Origin: Acidimicrobiia bacterium
Lineage (GTDB): Bacteria > Actinomycetota > Acidimicrobiia > Spongiisociales > UBA11373
Assembly (NCBI GenBank): GCA_040902765.1
Contig: JBBDWO010000004.1
Location: 1-46,989, forward strand
Reading direction: 5' to 3'
Length of the DNA stretch: 46,989 bases
The first letter of the stretch is position 1. Each line of letters begins with the position of its first letter. Below are positions 6,933 through 16,796 of the stretch, one piece after another. The position numbers were made by a program, and so were the translations under genes. Under the pieces are notes generated by a model. The model ran no database searches. It saw only the letters and a list, made by a program, of their open reading frames with translations, and had not been told where the DNA came from.

Positions 6933-8879
6933 ATGACGTCACGGGTCGAGCCACCGGAGATCGCCCGCGAGGCAATGAAGCGCCACGATTGGGAGGACGC
7001 CTACCGCGAGCTGTCGCAGGCCGACGAGCGGGGTCTCCTCGATGCCGCTGGCTTGCGAGCGCTCGCCGAGACCGCCTGGTGGACCGGTCGACCCGAGACC
7101 GTCCTCGAAGCCGCCGAACGGGCCTACGGCGCCTACCTCACCCAGAGCGACCCGGGTGGTGCGGCCCTGGCCGCCTACGAGCTGGCGCTCCAGCACGCCA
7201 TCCGGCTCGGCGGCCCGATGGCCATGGCGTGGATCGCCCGAGCCGACCAGCACGCCGCCGAGGCGCCCGACTCGGCCGCGGCCGGCTATGTGAAGATGCT
7301 TCACGGGATCATGGCTCTCGAAGGAGGCGCCACCTTCGAGTTGGCGATCGAGAACTTCGATGCCGCCCTCGAGGTGGCCGGCCGCACCGGGGACGACAAC
7401 TTGCAGGCCCTCGCCTCCCACCAGAAGGGAAGGGCCCTCTGTGGCCGGGGTGACCAGGCCGGTGGCATGGCCCTCATGGACGAGGCGATGGTGTCGGTGG
7501 TCGGGGGCCAGCTGACCCCGTTCGCCTCGGGAATCATCTACTGCTCGATGATCTCGGCGTGCGCCGACATCGGTGACATTCGCAGGGCGGCCGAGTGGAC
7601 CGAGGCCACCACCAGGTGGTGTGAGCGGTTTTCGATCAACGGTTTCCCGGGCGTGTGTCGGGTGCACCGAGCCGGGGTCCTGCGACTGCGCGGTGACCTA
7701 TCCAACGCCGAGAGCGAGGCCCGCCGGGCGGCCGAGGAACTCCCACGGTTCAACTTTCTGTCCGGCGTCGGGGAGGCCTTTTACGAGATCGGCGAGATCC
7801 GGAGGCGTATCGGCGACTTCGCCGGGGCTGACGACGCCTACGCCACCGCTCACGAGCACGGAAAGGTTCCCCAGCCGGGGCTCGCCCGGTTGCGCCTCGC
7901 CCAGGGGAACCTCGACTCGGCCCGCTCCGGAGTGAACCGGGCCCTCGCCGAGATGAAGGACCGCCCCAGGCGTGTCGAGCTGCTGAGCGCTCAGGCATTG
8001 ATCGCCCTTGCCGCCGGAGACCCGGACTCGGCCACGGCCGCCGCCGACGAGATCGACGAGCTGGTCTCGGTGATACCGGGGACAACACTCGAGTCGGTGG
8101 CTGCCTCCACCAGAGGGGCGGTCCTCCTCGGAGCGGACGACCCTGAGGGGGCGCTCCCTCATCTCGGGCGCGCCCTGCGGGGGTGGCTGGACGTCGACGC
8201 CCCGTACGAGGCCGCCGAGGTCCGGCTGCTGCTGGGACGTGCCTACCGCGCCTCTGGGGACGACGAGACGGCGACGCTGGAGCTTCGCACGGCTCGCACC
8301 ACCTTCGAGCGACTCGGAGCTGCCTGGATGGCCGAACGCGCTGGCGAGCTGCTGGGGGGCATCACGGCGGCGTCGGGCGAGCGGGTCCATCGGGCTCTGA
8401 TGTTCACCGACATCGTGAAGTCGACCGATCTGGTCGGGGCCATCGGCGACGAGGCGTGGGAGACCCTGCTCGCCTGGCACGACCAGACGCTCCAGTCCCT
8501 GTTCGCCTCCCACGGGGGCGAGGTCGCCCACCACACCGGCGACGGTTTCTTCGTGGCCTTCGACGACACTGCCGCCGCGGTGCGCAGTGCCATCGCGGTC
8601 CAGCGAGCGCTGGCCGAGCACCGGCGAGCCACCGGCTTCGCCCCCACGGTGCGGATCGGGATTCACACCGCCGAGGCGACGCAACGCGGCCGCGACTACA
8701 GCGGCGGGCAAGTGCATGTGGCCGCTCGGGTTGCCGACCAGGCCGAGGGAGGCGAGATCGTCGTAACCGAGGCCGCTCTCGCCGAGGCGGGGACCGAGGT
8801 CCAGGCGTCGAAGCACCGTGAGGTCGCGCTCAAGGGCGTGGCCGCCCCGGTGGCCGTGGTATCCATCGACTGGCGCTGA
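6933..8879 (+). CDS. TPR-repeat protein with C-terminal class III nucleotidyl cyclase domain
   Basis: A 648-aa protein. Residues 1 to about 470 are helical repeats of TPR type rich in A, E and L. From about residue 485 comes a class III adenylate/guanylate cyclase domain: MFTDIVKSTDL holds the first metal Asp and HHTGDGFFVAF the second (GD). SGGQVHVAARVADQA covers the transition-state region, keeping the Arg but with His where Asn is usual. The residue before TGD is His rather than the Lys or Glu that fixes ATP or GTP choice. Such substitutions are known in actinobacterial cyclase-like sensors, so substrate and activity are open. No membrane segment is seen. It converges on the second cyclase, 19 bp away. 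Confidence 0.88.
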   Translation: MTSRVEPPEIAREAMKRHDWEDAYRELSQADERGLLDAAGLRALAETAWWTGRPETVLEAAERAYGAYLTQSDPGGAALAAYELALQHAIRLGGPMAMAWIARADQHAAEAPDSAAAGYVKMLHGIMALEGGATFELAIENFDAALEVAGRTGDDNLQALASHQKGRALCGRGDQAGGMALMDEAMVSVVGGQLTPFASGIIYCSMISACADIGDIRRAAEWTEATTRWCERFSINGFPGVCRVHRAGVLRLRGDLSNAESEARRAAEELPRFNFLSGVGEAFYEIGEIRRRIGDFAGADDAYATAHEHGKVPQPGLARLRLAQGNLDSARSGVNRALAEMKDRPRRVELLSAQALIALAAGDPDSATAAADEIDELVSVIPGTTLESVAASTRGAVLLGADDPEGALPHLGRALRGWLDVDAPYEAAEVRLLLGRAYRASGDDETATLELRTARTTFERLGAAWMAERAGELLGGITAASGERVHRALMFTDIVKSTDLVGAIGDEAWETLLAWHDQTLQSLFASHGGEVAHHTGDGFFVAFDDTAAAVRSAIAVQRALAEHRRATGFAPTVRIGIHTAEATQRGRDYSGGQVHVAARVADQAEGGEIVVTEAALAEAGTEVQASKHREVALKGVAAPVAVVSIDWR

Positions 8880-8898
8880 GCGGAACCAGCAGACGCTT

Positions 8899-10131
8899 TC
8901 AGGCGCTCGAGTCGTCGGCGGCGCGCCCCACCAGGAACCAGGTCTCCATCGACCCCTTGCCCCGCACCTCGATCTCGCCGCGGGACTCGAATCGGTAGCG
9001 ACCGTCGAGGAGCCGGCGATAGCGCGAGGTCACTTGAATCCGACCGGGGACACCGTGTGACTCCATCCTGCTCGCCGTGTTGACCGCGTCGCCCCACACG
9101 TCGTAGGTGAACTTGTGCGTCCCAATGACCGCACCCACCGCCCGGCCGGTGTCGATCCCGATGCGAAACACCACCGATGACTCGCCAAGGGGCATCCCGG
9201 CGACCTCAACCAGCAGGTCCAGAGCGAGCTCGGCAATGGCCTCGGCGTGATCCTCCCGGGCGATCGGCGCCCCGGCCACCACCTCGTAAGCATCACCGAT
9301 CGTCTTGATCTTCTCCAGCCCGTGCCGCGCCACCAGGGCGTCGATGGCGGCGAATATCTCACCGAGATCGGCGACGACGCGTTCGGGCGGCAGCGCAGCG
9401 GTGGTGGAGGTGAAGCCGACGATGTCGACGAACAGGATGCTCACTGCGGGGAGCTCGTCGGCGATCACCCGCTCGCCCGCCTTGAGCCGTTCGGCGATCT
9501 CGCCGGGGAGCACGTTGAGAAGCAGCGCGTCGGCCAGCTCGCGCTGCTCCTGGATGACGGCGCGCGCCCTGGTCCGCTCGCCGTCGAAGAACCGGAGCCC
9601 GGCGAAGTAGGTGAGGCCGACGGCGATGGCGTTGATCACGAAGAAGGTGCGAGCCATGGTCCCGGGAAGGGGTGCGACCTGCTCTGCCAGCCTCGAGTCG
9701 AGGAATCCGGACAAGACGGAAAGGCCGATGAAGCCGACCACCCAGCGACCGACCGGGGCACCGAACATGACGGCTAAGGCCGGAACCATGAGCCCCCAGG
9801 TGGAAACGGCTCCCGAGTGCTGGTATCCGCCAAGCACCCATTGCAGGAGGAACGGGAGCACCGTCATCGTCACCAGGACCACCGTTCGCGGGACCCGAAT
9901 GCGAGCGGTCCGGTAGAGGAAGGCCAGGGCGACGATCGCTACCACGACGTAGGAGTAGGGGATGAGAGCGGCGAGGGGACGCCCGACCATCAGATAGACC
10001 GATCCCCACACCATCGCAGGCGGCACGATCAGCAACGACACCGCGGTCAGGGTCGCCTTCTCCAGGCGGACCGCGTCGTCGTCGCCCGGGGCCGCGCCGA
10101 ACCCGGCGACCCATGTGGTGAGACGCGACAT
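8899..10131 (-). CDS. Membrane-anchored adenylate cyclase
   Basis: A 410-aa protein with about six hydrophobic segments in residues 30-185 and a C-terminal class III cyclase domain (about 215-400). All key residues are present: FVDIVGFTS (metal Asp), EKIKTIGDAYEVVAG (adenine-choosing Lys, second metal Asp), TYDVWGDAVNTASRM (Asp with the Lys specifies ATP; Asn and Arg for catalysis). A signalling linker GEIAERLKAGERVIAD precedes it. It therefore probably makes cAMP. The gene diverges from nosZ, and a CRP-type palindrome lies in the shared 147-bp promoter region. Confidence 0.92.
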   Translation of the reverse strand: MSRLTTWVAGFGAAPGDDDAVRLEKATLTAVSLLIVPPAMVWGSVYLMVGRPLAALIPYSYVVVAIVALAFLYRTARIRVPRTVVLVTMTVLPFLLQWVLGGYQHSGAVSTWGLMVPALAVMFGAPVGRWVVGFIGLSVLSGFLDSRLAEQVAPLPGTMARTFFVINAIAVGLTYFAGLRFFDGERTRARAVIQEQRELADALLLNVLPGEIAERLKAGERVIADELPAVSILFVDIVGFTSTTAALPPERVVADLGEIFAAIDALVARHGLEKIKTIGDAYEVVAGAPIAREDHAEAIAELALDLLVEVAGMPLGESSVVFRIGIDTGRAVGAVIGTHKFTYDVWGDAVNTASRMESHGVPGRIQVTSRYRRLLDGRYRFESRGEIEVRGKGSMETWFLVGRAADDSSA

Positions 10132-10220
10132 GGGGCCACCCTATTCGGTACGACGGTGCCCGAGCTTGGGAAGCATCAGGGTCTTTCGGCCCTGGAGAGG
10201 GGTCGTGTACCTCCGTACTT

Positions 10221-10236
10221 TGTGAAGTAATTCACT
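10221..10236. promoter_or_regulatory. CRP/FNR-family binding-site candidate upstream of nosZ
   Basis: TGTGAAGTAATTCACT matches the CRP half-site pattern TGTGA-N6-TCACA in nine of ten positions. It lies about 50 bp upstream of nosZ, in the divergent region shared with a membrane adenylate cyclase. FNR/DNR-type regulators (TTGAT-N4-ATCAA) use a similar but shorter-spaced site. CRP fits better. A sister palindrome with perfect half-sites lies before whiB. Confidence 0.6.
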
Positions 10237-10278
10237 AATGGTTGGCCAGGAGCCAGCCGAGAGAGAGGTAGCACGAGC

Positions 10279-12270
<1,992 letters not shown>

Positions 12271-12279
12271 CCGACGACC

Positions 12280-12312
12280 GGCCCGGTGGCGCGCACCCCG
12301 CGCCACCGGGCC
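12280..12312. terminator. Perfect 14-bp intercistronic hairpin after nosZ
   Basis: GGCCCGGTGGCGCG (12280-12293), loop CACCC, CGCGCCACCGGGCC (12299-12312). It sits ten bases after the nosZ stop and 27 before the cupredoxin start. There is no T-run, so it may attenuate or stabilise the nosZ transcript rather than fully end it. Confidence 0.6.
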
Positions 12313-12338
12313 CACGACCCACTACGAAAGGACACGAC

Positions 12339-12725
12339 ATGCGATACAGACACCTGGCACTGATGGCGGTCATCGCCATCGCTCTCGCCGCCTGCGGCGG
12401 AGGAGACGAGACCACCACCACCGCCGCCCCGACCACGACCGCTGGAGGAGCCGGCGTGGAAGTGATCATCGGGGCGACCGAGTTCGAGTTCGATCCCGAC
12501 GAGCTCACCGTCCCGGCGGACACGGAGATCACCCTCACATTGGTCAACAACGGGGTGGTGGAGCACGACATCACCATCGACGAGCTCGACTTCCACCTGC
12601 TGGCCCGGCCCGGTGAGACGGTGAGCACCACGCTGACGGTCCCTGCCGGCATCTACATGGTCTATTGCGCCGTTCCCGGCCATCACGAGGCGGGGATGAT
12701 GGGCACGCTGATCGCGACCGGATAG
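12339..12725 (+). CDS. Cupredoxin lipoprotein, likely electron donor or copper carrier for NosZ
   Basis: A 128-aa lipoprotein. The lipobox is LAAC with Cys19, then a Thr-rich linker (DETTTTAAPTTT) and a small cupredoxin domain. Type 1 copper ligands are H76 (VVEHDITI), C110, H115 and M120, in the classic C-x4-H-x4-M spacing (CAVPGHHEAGM). This points to a blue copper protein anchored outside the membrane, suited to passing electrons to NosZ, or to carrying copper in the absence of a NosL gene here. It starts at ATG 12339 with GAAAGGA upstream. The TAG stop shares its last base with the GTG start assigned to nosD. Confidence 0.9.
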   Translation: MRYRHLALMAVIAIALAACGGGDETTTTAAPTTTAGGAGVEVIIGATEFEFDPDELTVPADTEITLTLVNNGVVEHDITIDELDFHLLARPGETVSTTLTVPAGIYMVYCAVPGHHEAGMMGTLIATG

Positions 12726-14770
12726 TGATCCCCTCCTCATCCGCCGCGACCGATTCGCCCGTCACTGTTGGCGGCGGGGAGCCTGGCTCCCCGCCGCCAA
12801 CACGACGCTCGACGCGGTTGATAACGGCGGCACTCGCCACAGCCCTCATCGCCCTCGCCATCGTCCTGCCCATCTGGCGCTCGAGCCTGAGCGCCCCGCA
12901 ATACCCGGGGGGACTCGAGTTCGTCGCCTACGGCGACCGGGTCGAAGGTGACCTGCAGGAGATCGACAGCCTCAATCACTACGTCGGCATGCGCCCCTTC
13001 CGCACCGACCATCTCCCCGAGATGGCCCTGTGGCCGGTTGGGATCGTTGGTGCCTTCGCCGCCATCGCCGTCGCCGCCTTCCTCCGGGTCCGGTGGCCTC
13101 TCATCGCTCGCCTGGCCCGCCTCTATCTCTGGCTCCTCCCCGTCACCATCCTCGGGGTCATCCAGGTGCGCCTCTACCAGTTCGGCCACGATCTCGACCA
13201 GGGCGCCGCTTTTCGGATGGACGGATTCACCCCGCTCGTGATCGGCCCCACCAAGGTGTGGAACTTCACCGCCTGGTCGATGCCGGGCACCGGGATCTAC
13301 GCCATGCTCGCCGCGGCGGCGGTGCTCTCGTTCGGGCCCCGGCTGCTCGCCAGGATTCGCCCGGCAGCCCTTGCGACCGCGCTCATACCCGTCCTGCTCA
13401 TCGGGACGCTTACCCCTCTCGCCGCCGCCGAGACCCGGCTCGATCTCGCAGCGCTGCTGGCGGCGGCCCCGGACGGGGCGACCATCACCCTCGAGCCCGG
13501 GACCTACACCGGCAACGTGGTGATCGACCGACCGGTCACCATCGACGGAGCCGGGAACGCCTCGATCGTCGGCGACCGCGCCGGCACCGTGGTCACGATC
13601 GCCGCGCCCGGGACCACGATCCGCGGGGTCGCGGTCAGCGGCAGCGGACCCGGTCCGAGCGGCAGCCCCGCGGGCATCCGAATCGAGGCCGATGACGCCG
13701 TCGTCGACGGCGTGGTCGTCACCGATTCCTACATCGGGATATCCGTGGCCTCGGCGGCGCGAATTCGCATCGTCGACAGCCACGTGATCGGCCGGGGCGG
13801 GACCGTCGGTGGCGACGACCATGCCGTCGGGGGCGACGATCTCGCCGGTGGCGGTCGCGGCGACGGCATCTCCCTGTGGCACGTCGACGACATCCTGGTG
13901 CGCAACACGACCGTCGAAGGCGTGCGGGATGCGATTTTCGTGTCGTTCGGATCGGGCACCCTGATCGACGGTAACCGCCTCGTGGACAGTCGCTACGGCG
14001 TCCACTCGATGTTCGCCGGCAGCCTCACCCTGGCCGAGAACGTGGTGCGCGGCAACCTTTCGGGCGCCGTCCTCATGTACGGCGGTCCGGCTCTGATCCT
14101 GCGAAACCAGCTGACCGACAGCACCTCGGCCTCTACCGGATTCGGCCTGCTCGTCAAAGACGTCGCCGACGTCGAGGCCGTGGAGAACGTGGTGATGCGC
14201 AACCGGGTCGGCATCCATGTCGATGGGCAGGCGTCCGGTGAATCGCCCATGAGGTTCACCGCCAACACCATCGCCGACAACCAGGTCGGCGTCGTGTTCT
14301 ACCCCTCGGCCGAGGCGGTCTTCATGGCCAACTCGTTCATCGACAACGCCGTGCAGGTCCTACAGCAGGGCCGGGGAACGGCGGACGGGATCCGCTGGAA
14401 CGACCGCGGCCACGGCAATCATTGGAGCACCTACCGCGGCTACGACAACGGCCTCGGCAGGGGTACGACGCCCCACGCCGAGGGGAGCACCGTCGAGCGG
14501 GTCCTGGTCAGAGCACCGGTACTGATGCCGCTGGCATCGAGCCCTGCCTTCCGGCTGATCCGAGCCATCGAGGAGCGATGGTCCCTCCAGCATCCGATCC
14601 TCGTCGACCCGCTCCCGCTGACCAGGTCGGCGTCACCACCGGTGCCGCGCGACGCCGCGCAGCCGATCGCCGGGGTCGCCCTCGCCGCCATCGGGATCGC
14701 CGCCACCCTGGTATCCGTGCGAGCACTGCGTGGCGGGTTCCCGACCCACCGTCCGGGGGTCTCGGGATGA
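12725..14770 (+). CDS. nosD: Membrane-domain/NosD fusion
   Basis: A 681-aa protein made of two modules. The N-terminal membrane part (residues about 30-225; segments near 35-50, 103-120, 128-150, 185-205, 212-230) contains YGDRVEGDLQEIDSLNHYVGM and FRMDGFTPLVIGPTKVWNF, motifs I associate with a membrane protein found beside nosZ in clade II clusters (possibly NosB). The C-terminal part (about 235-620) is a NosD right-handed beta-helix with repeats such as GIRIEADDAVVDGVVVTDS, followed by a last membrane helix (about 655-675). NosD works with the NosFY transporter in CuZ assembly. The GTG start at 12725 overlaps the previous stop; TTG 12818 is a real alternative because a strong hairpin lies between. 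Confidence 0.9.
   Translation: MIPSSSAATDSPVTVGGGEPGSPPPTRRSTRLITAALATALIALAIVLPIWRSSLSAPQYPGGLEFVAYGDRVEGDLQEIDSLNHYVGMRPFRTDHLPEMALWPVGIVGAFAAIAVAAFLRVRWPLIARLARLYLWLLPVTILGVIQVRLYQFGHDLDQGAAFRMDGFTPLVIGPTKVWNFTAWSMPGTGIYAMLAAAAVLSFGPRLLARIRPAALATALIPVLLIGTLTPLAAAETRLDLAALLAAAPDGATITLEPGTYTGNVVIDRPVTIDGAGNASIVGDRAGTVVTIAAPGTTIRGVAVSGSGPGPSGSPAGIRIEADDAVVDGVVVTDSYIGISVASAARIRIVDSHVIGRGGTVGGDDHAVGGDDLAGGGRGDGISLWHVDDILVRNTTVEGVRDAIFVSFGSGTLIDGNRLVDSRYGVHSMFAGSLTLAENVVRGNLSGAVLMYGGPALILRNQLTDSTSASTGFGLLVKDVADVEAVENVVMRNRVGIHVDGQASGESPMRFTANTIADNQVGVVFYPSAEAVFMANSFIDNAVQVLQQGRGTADGIRWNDRGHGNHWSTYRGYDNGLGRGTTPHAEGSTVERVLVRAPVLMPLASSPAFRLIRAIEERWSLQHPILVDPLPLTRSASPPVPRDAAQPIAGVALAAIGIAATLVSVRALRGGFPTHRPGVSG
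12766..12802. terminator. Perfect 17-bp hairpin near the nosD start
   Basis: TGTTGGCGGCGGGGAGC, loop CTG, GCTCCCCGCCGCCAACA (arms 12766-12782 and 12786-12802). If nosD starts at 12725 this encodes GGGEPGSPPPT. If it starts at TTG 12818 the hairpin is an intercistronic element separating nosZ-cupredoxin from nosDFY. Confidence 0.6.
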
Positions 14771-15462
14771 GCTTCCTCGGAGCACGCACCACCGGCCTCG
14801 AGATCCTCCGCCTGAGCAAGGCCTACCGCGGTCGGACCGTGCTCGACCACATCGACCTCGAAGTCGACCGGGGATCGATCCTCGCGGTCACGGGGTCCAA
14901 CGGGTCGGGAAAGAGCACGCTGCTGCGGTGCGTGGCCGGGCTCGCCTCCTGCACCGGAGTCGTCCTGTTCGACGGCGAGCGGATCGCCACCGTCCGCGGC
15001 CGGGTGGGTTACCTCCCCCAGGTCCCGGGCCTCCACTCCTGGGCGAGTGTCGCCGAGGTGATGTCGTACTTCGGCCGCCTCCGCGGGGTCGACGACCCCA
15101 TGGCCGGCGTGCCGGACGGATTCCTGCCCGATGCCTCAGGCCGCATCGGCGTGCTGTCCGGCGGGCAGCGTCAGCGGGTCGCCCTCGCCGTTGCGCTCCT
15201 CGGGGCGCCGTCCCTCCTGCTCCTCGACGAGCCCTCGGCGAACCTGGACGACACCGCCCGCGACACCCTGTGGAGCCTGCTGAGAGCAGCCACCGACGAC
15301 GGCGCCACCGTGCTCGTGGCGACCCCCAAGGACGCCAACCTGGGACCGCTCGCCGACCGAACCGTCCGCATCGTGGACGGTGTCCTCAGCGAATCTATGG
15401 CCGCCACGGAGGGCGACCGGTCCCTCGTCGTGTGTGGCGACCTCCAAGGAGGTGTCCGATGA
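14767..15462 (+). CDS. nosF: NosF copper-assembly ABC ATPase
   Basis: A 231-aa ABC ATPase of the NosDFY complex. The Walker A motif is GSNGSGKST at residues 43-51. The Q loop lies in LPQVPGLHSW, the signature is LSGGQRQRVALAVALL, and Walker B is LLLLDEPSANLDD. The start at ATG 14767 overlaps the nosD stop as ATGA. NosF powers NosY to deliver a sulfur/copper precursor needed for CuZ. The usual switch His is in the region DGATVLVATPKD, where it is replaced by Pro or Lys, so the switch loop looks unusual. Confidence 0.9.
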   Translation: MSFLGARTTGLEILRLSKAYRGRTVLDHIDLEVDRGSILAVTGSNGSGKSTLLRCVAGLASCTGVVLFDGERIATVRGRVGYLPQVPGLHSWASVAEVMSYFGRLRGVDDPMAGVPDGFLPDASGRIGVLSGGQRQRVALAVALLGAPSLLLLDEPSANLDDTARDTLWSLLRAATDDGATVLVATPKDANLGPLADRTVRIVDGVLSESMAATEGDRSLVVCGDLQGGVR

Positions 15463-16289
15463 TCGCCGCCCGGGGTGTCGGCAGGACCGTCGCCGCCTGG
15501 GAGATGCGCAGCGCGGCACGCACGCGATGGCTCCTGGGGGCCGCCCTCATCTATGGGGTCGGCGCCGTCGCCCTCACCCTGGTCGGGTTGCGCTCGCTGC
15601 GCGATCTGGGTGTCGGGGGAACCGGTGCCGCCATCGATGGGATCCTCGCCATGGGCGTGCTCCTCTCACCACTGATGGGGCTCCTCGTCGGCGCATCGTC
15701 CATCGCCGGTGCACGAGAGCAGGGGACACTGGCCATGCTGGCGGCCCAGCCGATTCGCCGCCGGACCATCCCCCTGTCGACGATCACCGGACTCACGCTG
15801 ACCATCTGGGCGGCGATCGGCGTCGGTCTGGGCCTGGCCGCGGTGATCCTGTCACCGGTCGCCTCCGGCCGGGAACTCGTCGGACTGGCGGTTGCTGCCG
15901 GGGCCAGCCTGGCCGCGGCCGCGGTGGGGGTATCTATAGGCGTCGCCGTATCCGCGATCGCCTCCACCCGGAGTCAGGCCACTGCGGTCGCGGCCGCCAT
16001 CTGGTTCACCACGGCGCTCGGATTCGACCTGATGCTCGCCGCGGTGGGGCCTGCCATCCGCCTCGGACCGGTGGGATTCCTCTGGTCGGTGCTGCTCAAT
16101 CCGCTCGAGTCCATCCGACTGCTCGCGTTCTCGATCATCGATCCGGCGACGCTGGGCCCATTCGGTGTGTACATGGCGGACACCTTCGGCACCGCAGGAA
16201 CCATCGGGATCCTGGCGGGCGCTGTCGCCTTCTGGATCGTGACTCCTGCGATGACGGCGGTCAGGGCGATCCAACGCCGCGACGTGTGA
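15459..16289 (+). CDS. nosY: NosY copper-assembly ABC permease
   Basis: A 276-aa integral membrane permease with about six segments (residues 25-48, 55-75, 103-125, 140-170, 180-205, 245-268). The motif IAGAREQGTLAMLAAQPIRRRTI is the coupling-helix region typical of NosY/ABC-2 permeases. The start at ATG 15459 overlaps nosF (ATGA). AAGGAGG at 15446-15452 is a strong ribosome-binding site six bases upstream. It is partner to NosF and NosD. It is followed 24 bp later by an Rrf2 regulator. Confidence 0.9.
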   Translation: MIAARGVGRTVAAWEMRSAARTRWLLGAALIYGVGAVALTLVGLRSLRDLGVGGTGAAIDGILAMGVLLSPLMGLLVGASSIAGAREQGTLAMLAAQPIRRRTIPLSTITGLTLTIWAAIGVGLGLAAVILSPVASGRELVGLAVAAGASLAAAAVGVSIGVAVSAIASTRSQATAVAAAIWFTTALGFDLMLAAVGPAIRLGPVGFLWSVLLNPLESIRLLAFSIIDPATLGPFGVYMADTFGTAGTIGILAGAVAFWIVTPAMTAVRAIQRRDV

Positions 16290-16313
16290 CCGGTCGACGA
16301 GAGGACTGATCCC

Positions 16314-16796
16314 GTGCAGATGAGACTCGGCAAGCGAGCCGACTACGCCGTCCGCGCCGTCCTCTCACTGGCACGGACGTGGCGGCCCGGCCAACCCCTC
16401 AGGAAGGCCCGACAGATCGCCGGGGAAATGGGGATTCCGGAGAAGTATCTGCCGCAGCTGCTCGCGGCACTCGTCCGGGCAGGGTTCGTCGAGTCGGTGA
16501 CCGGCCCCGAGGGCGGCTATCGCCTCGTCGATAGCCCGGACCGGGTCACCCTCCTCCAGGTCATCGAAGCCGTGGAGGGGCCGCTGGAGTCCACCGAGTG
16601 CGTGCTGCGGGGGGGCCCGTGCCACTGGGACGACCGCTGCGCCATCCACGAGCACTGGTCGGGAGCGCAGGACGCCATGCGGGATCACCTGCACGCCACC
16701 ACCTTCGCCTCCATCGTGCACACCGACGAGATGCTGGAGACTCACTCCGACGGCAGCGCCTCCGACTCCTCGACGGCCACCGCACCTTTGCCGTAG
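16314..16796 (+). CDS. Rrf2-family Fe-S transcription regulator, NsrR/IscR-like
   Basis: A 160-aa protein. The winged-helix N-terminus (RLGKRADYAVRAVLSLAR ... ARQIAGEMGIPEKYLPQLLAALVRAGFVES) is standard Rrf2. Cys96, Cys103 and Cys109 (C-x6-C-x5-C) could bind an Fe-S cluster sensing NO, O2 or redox state, as in NsrR, IscR and RirA; those have similar but not identical spacing. The GTG at 16314 is taken, with GAGAGGA upstream (8-base spacing); ATG 16320 is also possible. As the last gene in the nos cluster it is a plausible regulator of it. Its 3' end overlaps the antiporter gene on the other strand by 55 bp. Confidence 0.85.
   Translation: MQMRLGKRADYAVRAVLSLARTWRPGQPLRKARQIAGEMGIPEKYLPQLLAALVRAGFVESVTGPEGGYRLVDSPDRVTLLQVIEAVEGPLESTECVLRGGPCHWDDRCAIHEHWSGAQDAMRDHLHATTFASIVHTDEMLETHSDGSASDSSTATAPLP

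Noticed and set aside
12725-16796. nosL or nosR gene within the nos cluster
   Set aside because: All frames in the cluster are accounted for by the assigned genes; no CxxxC-type NosL lipoprotein or NosR flavoprotein is seen.
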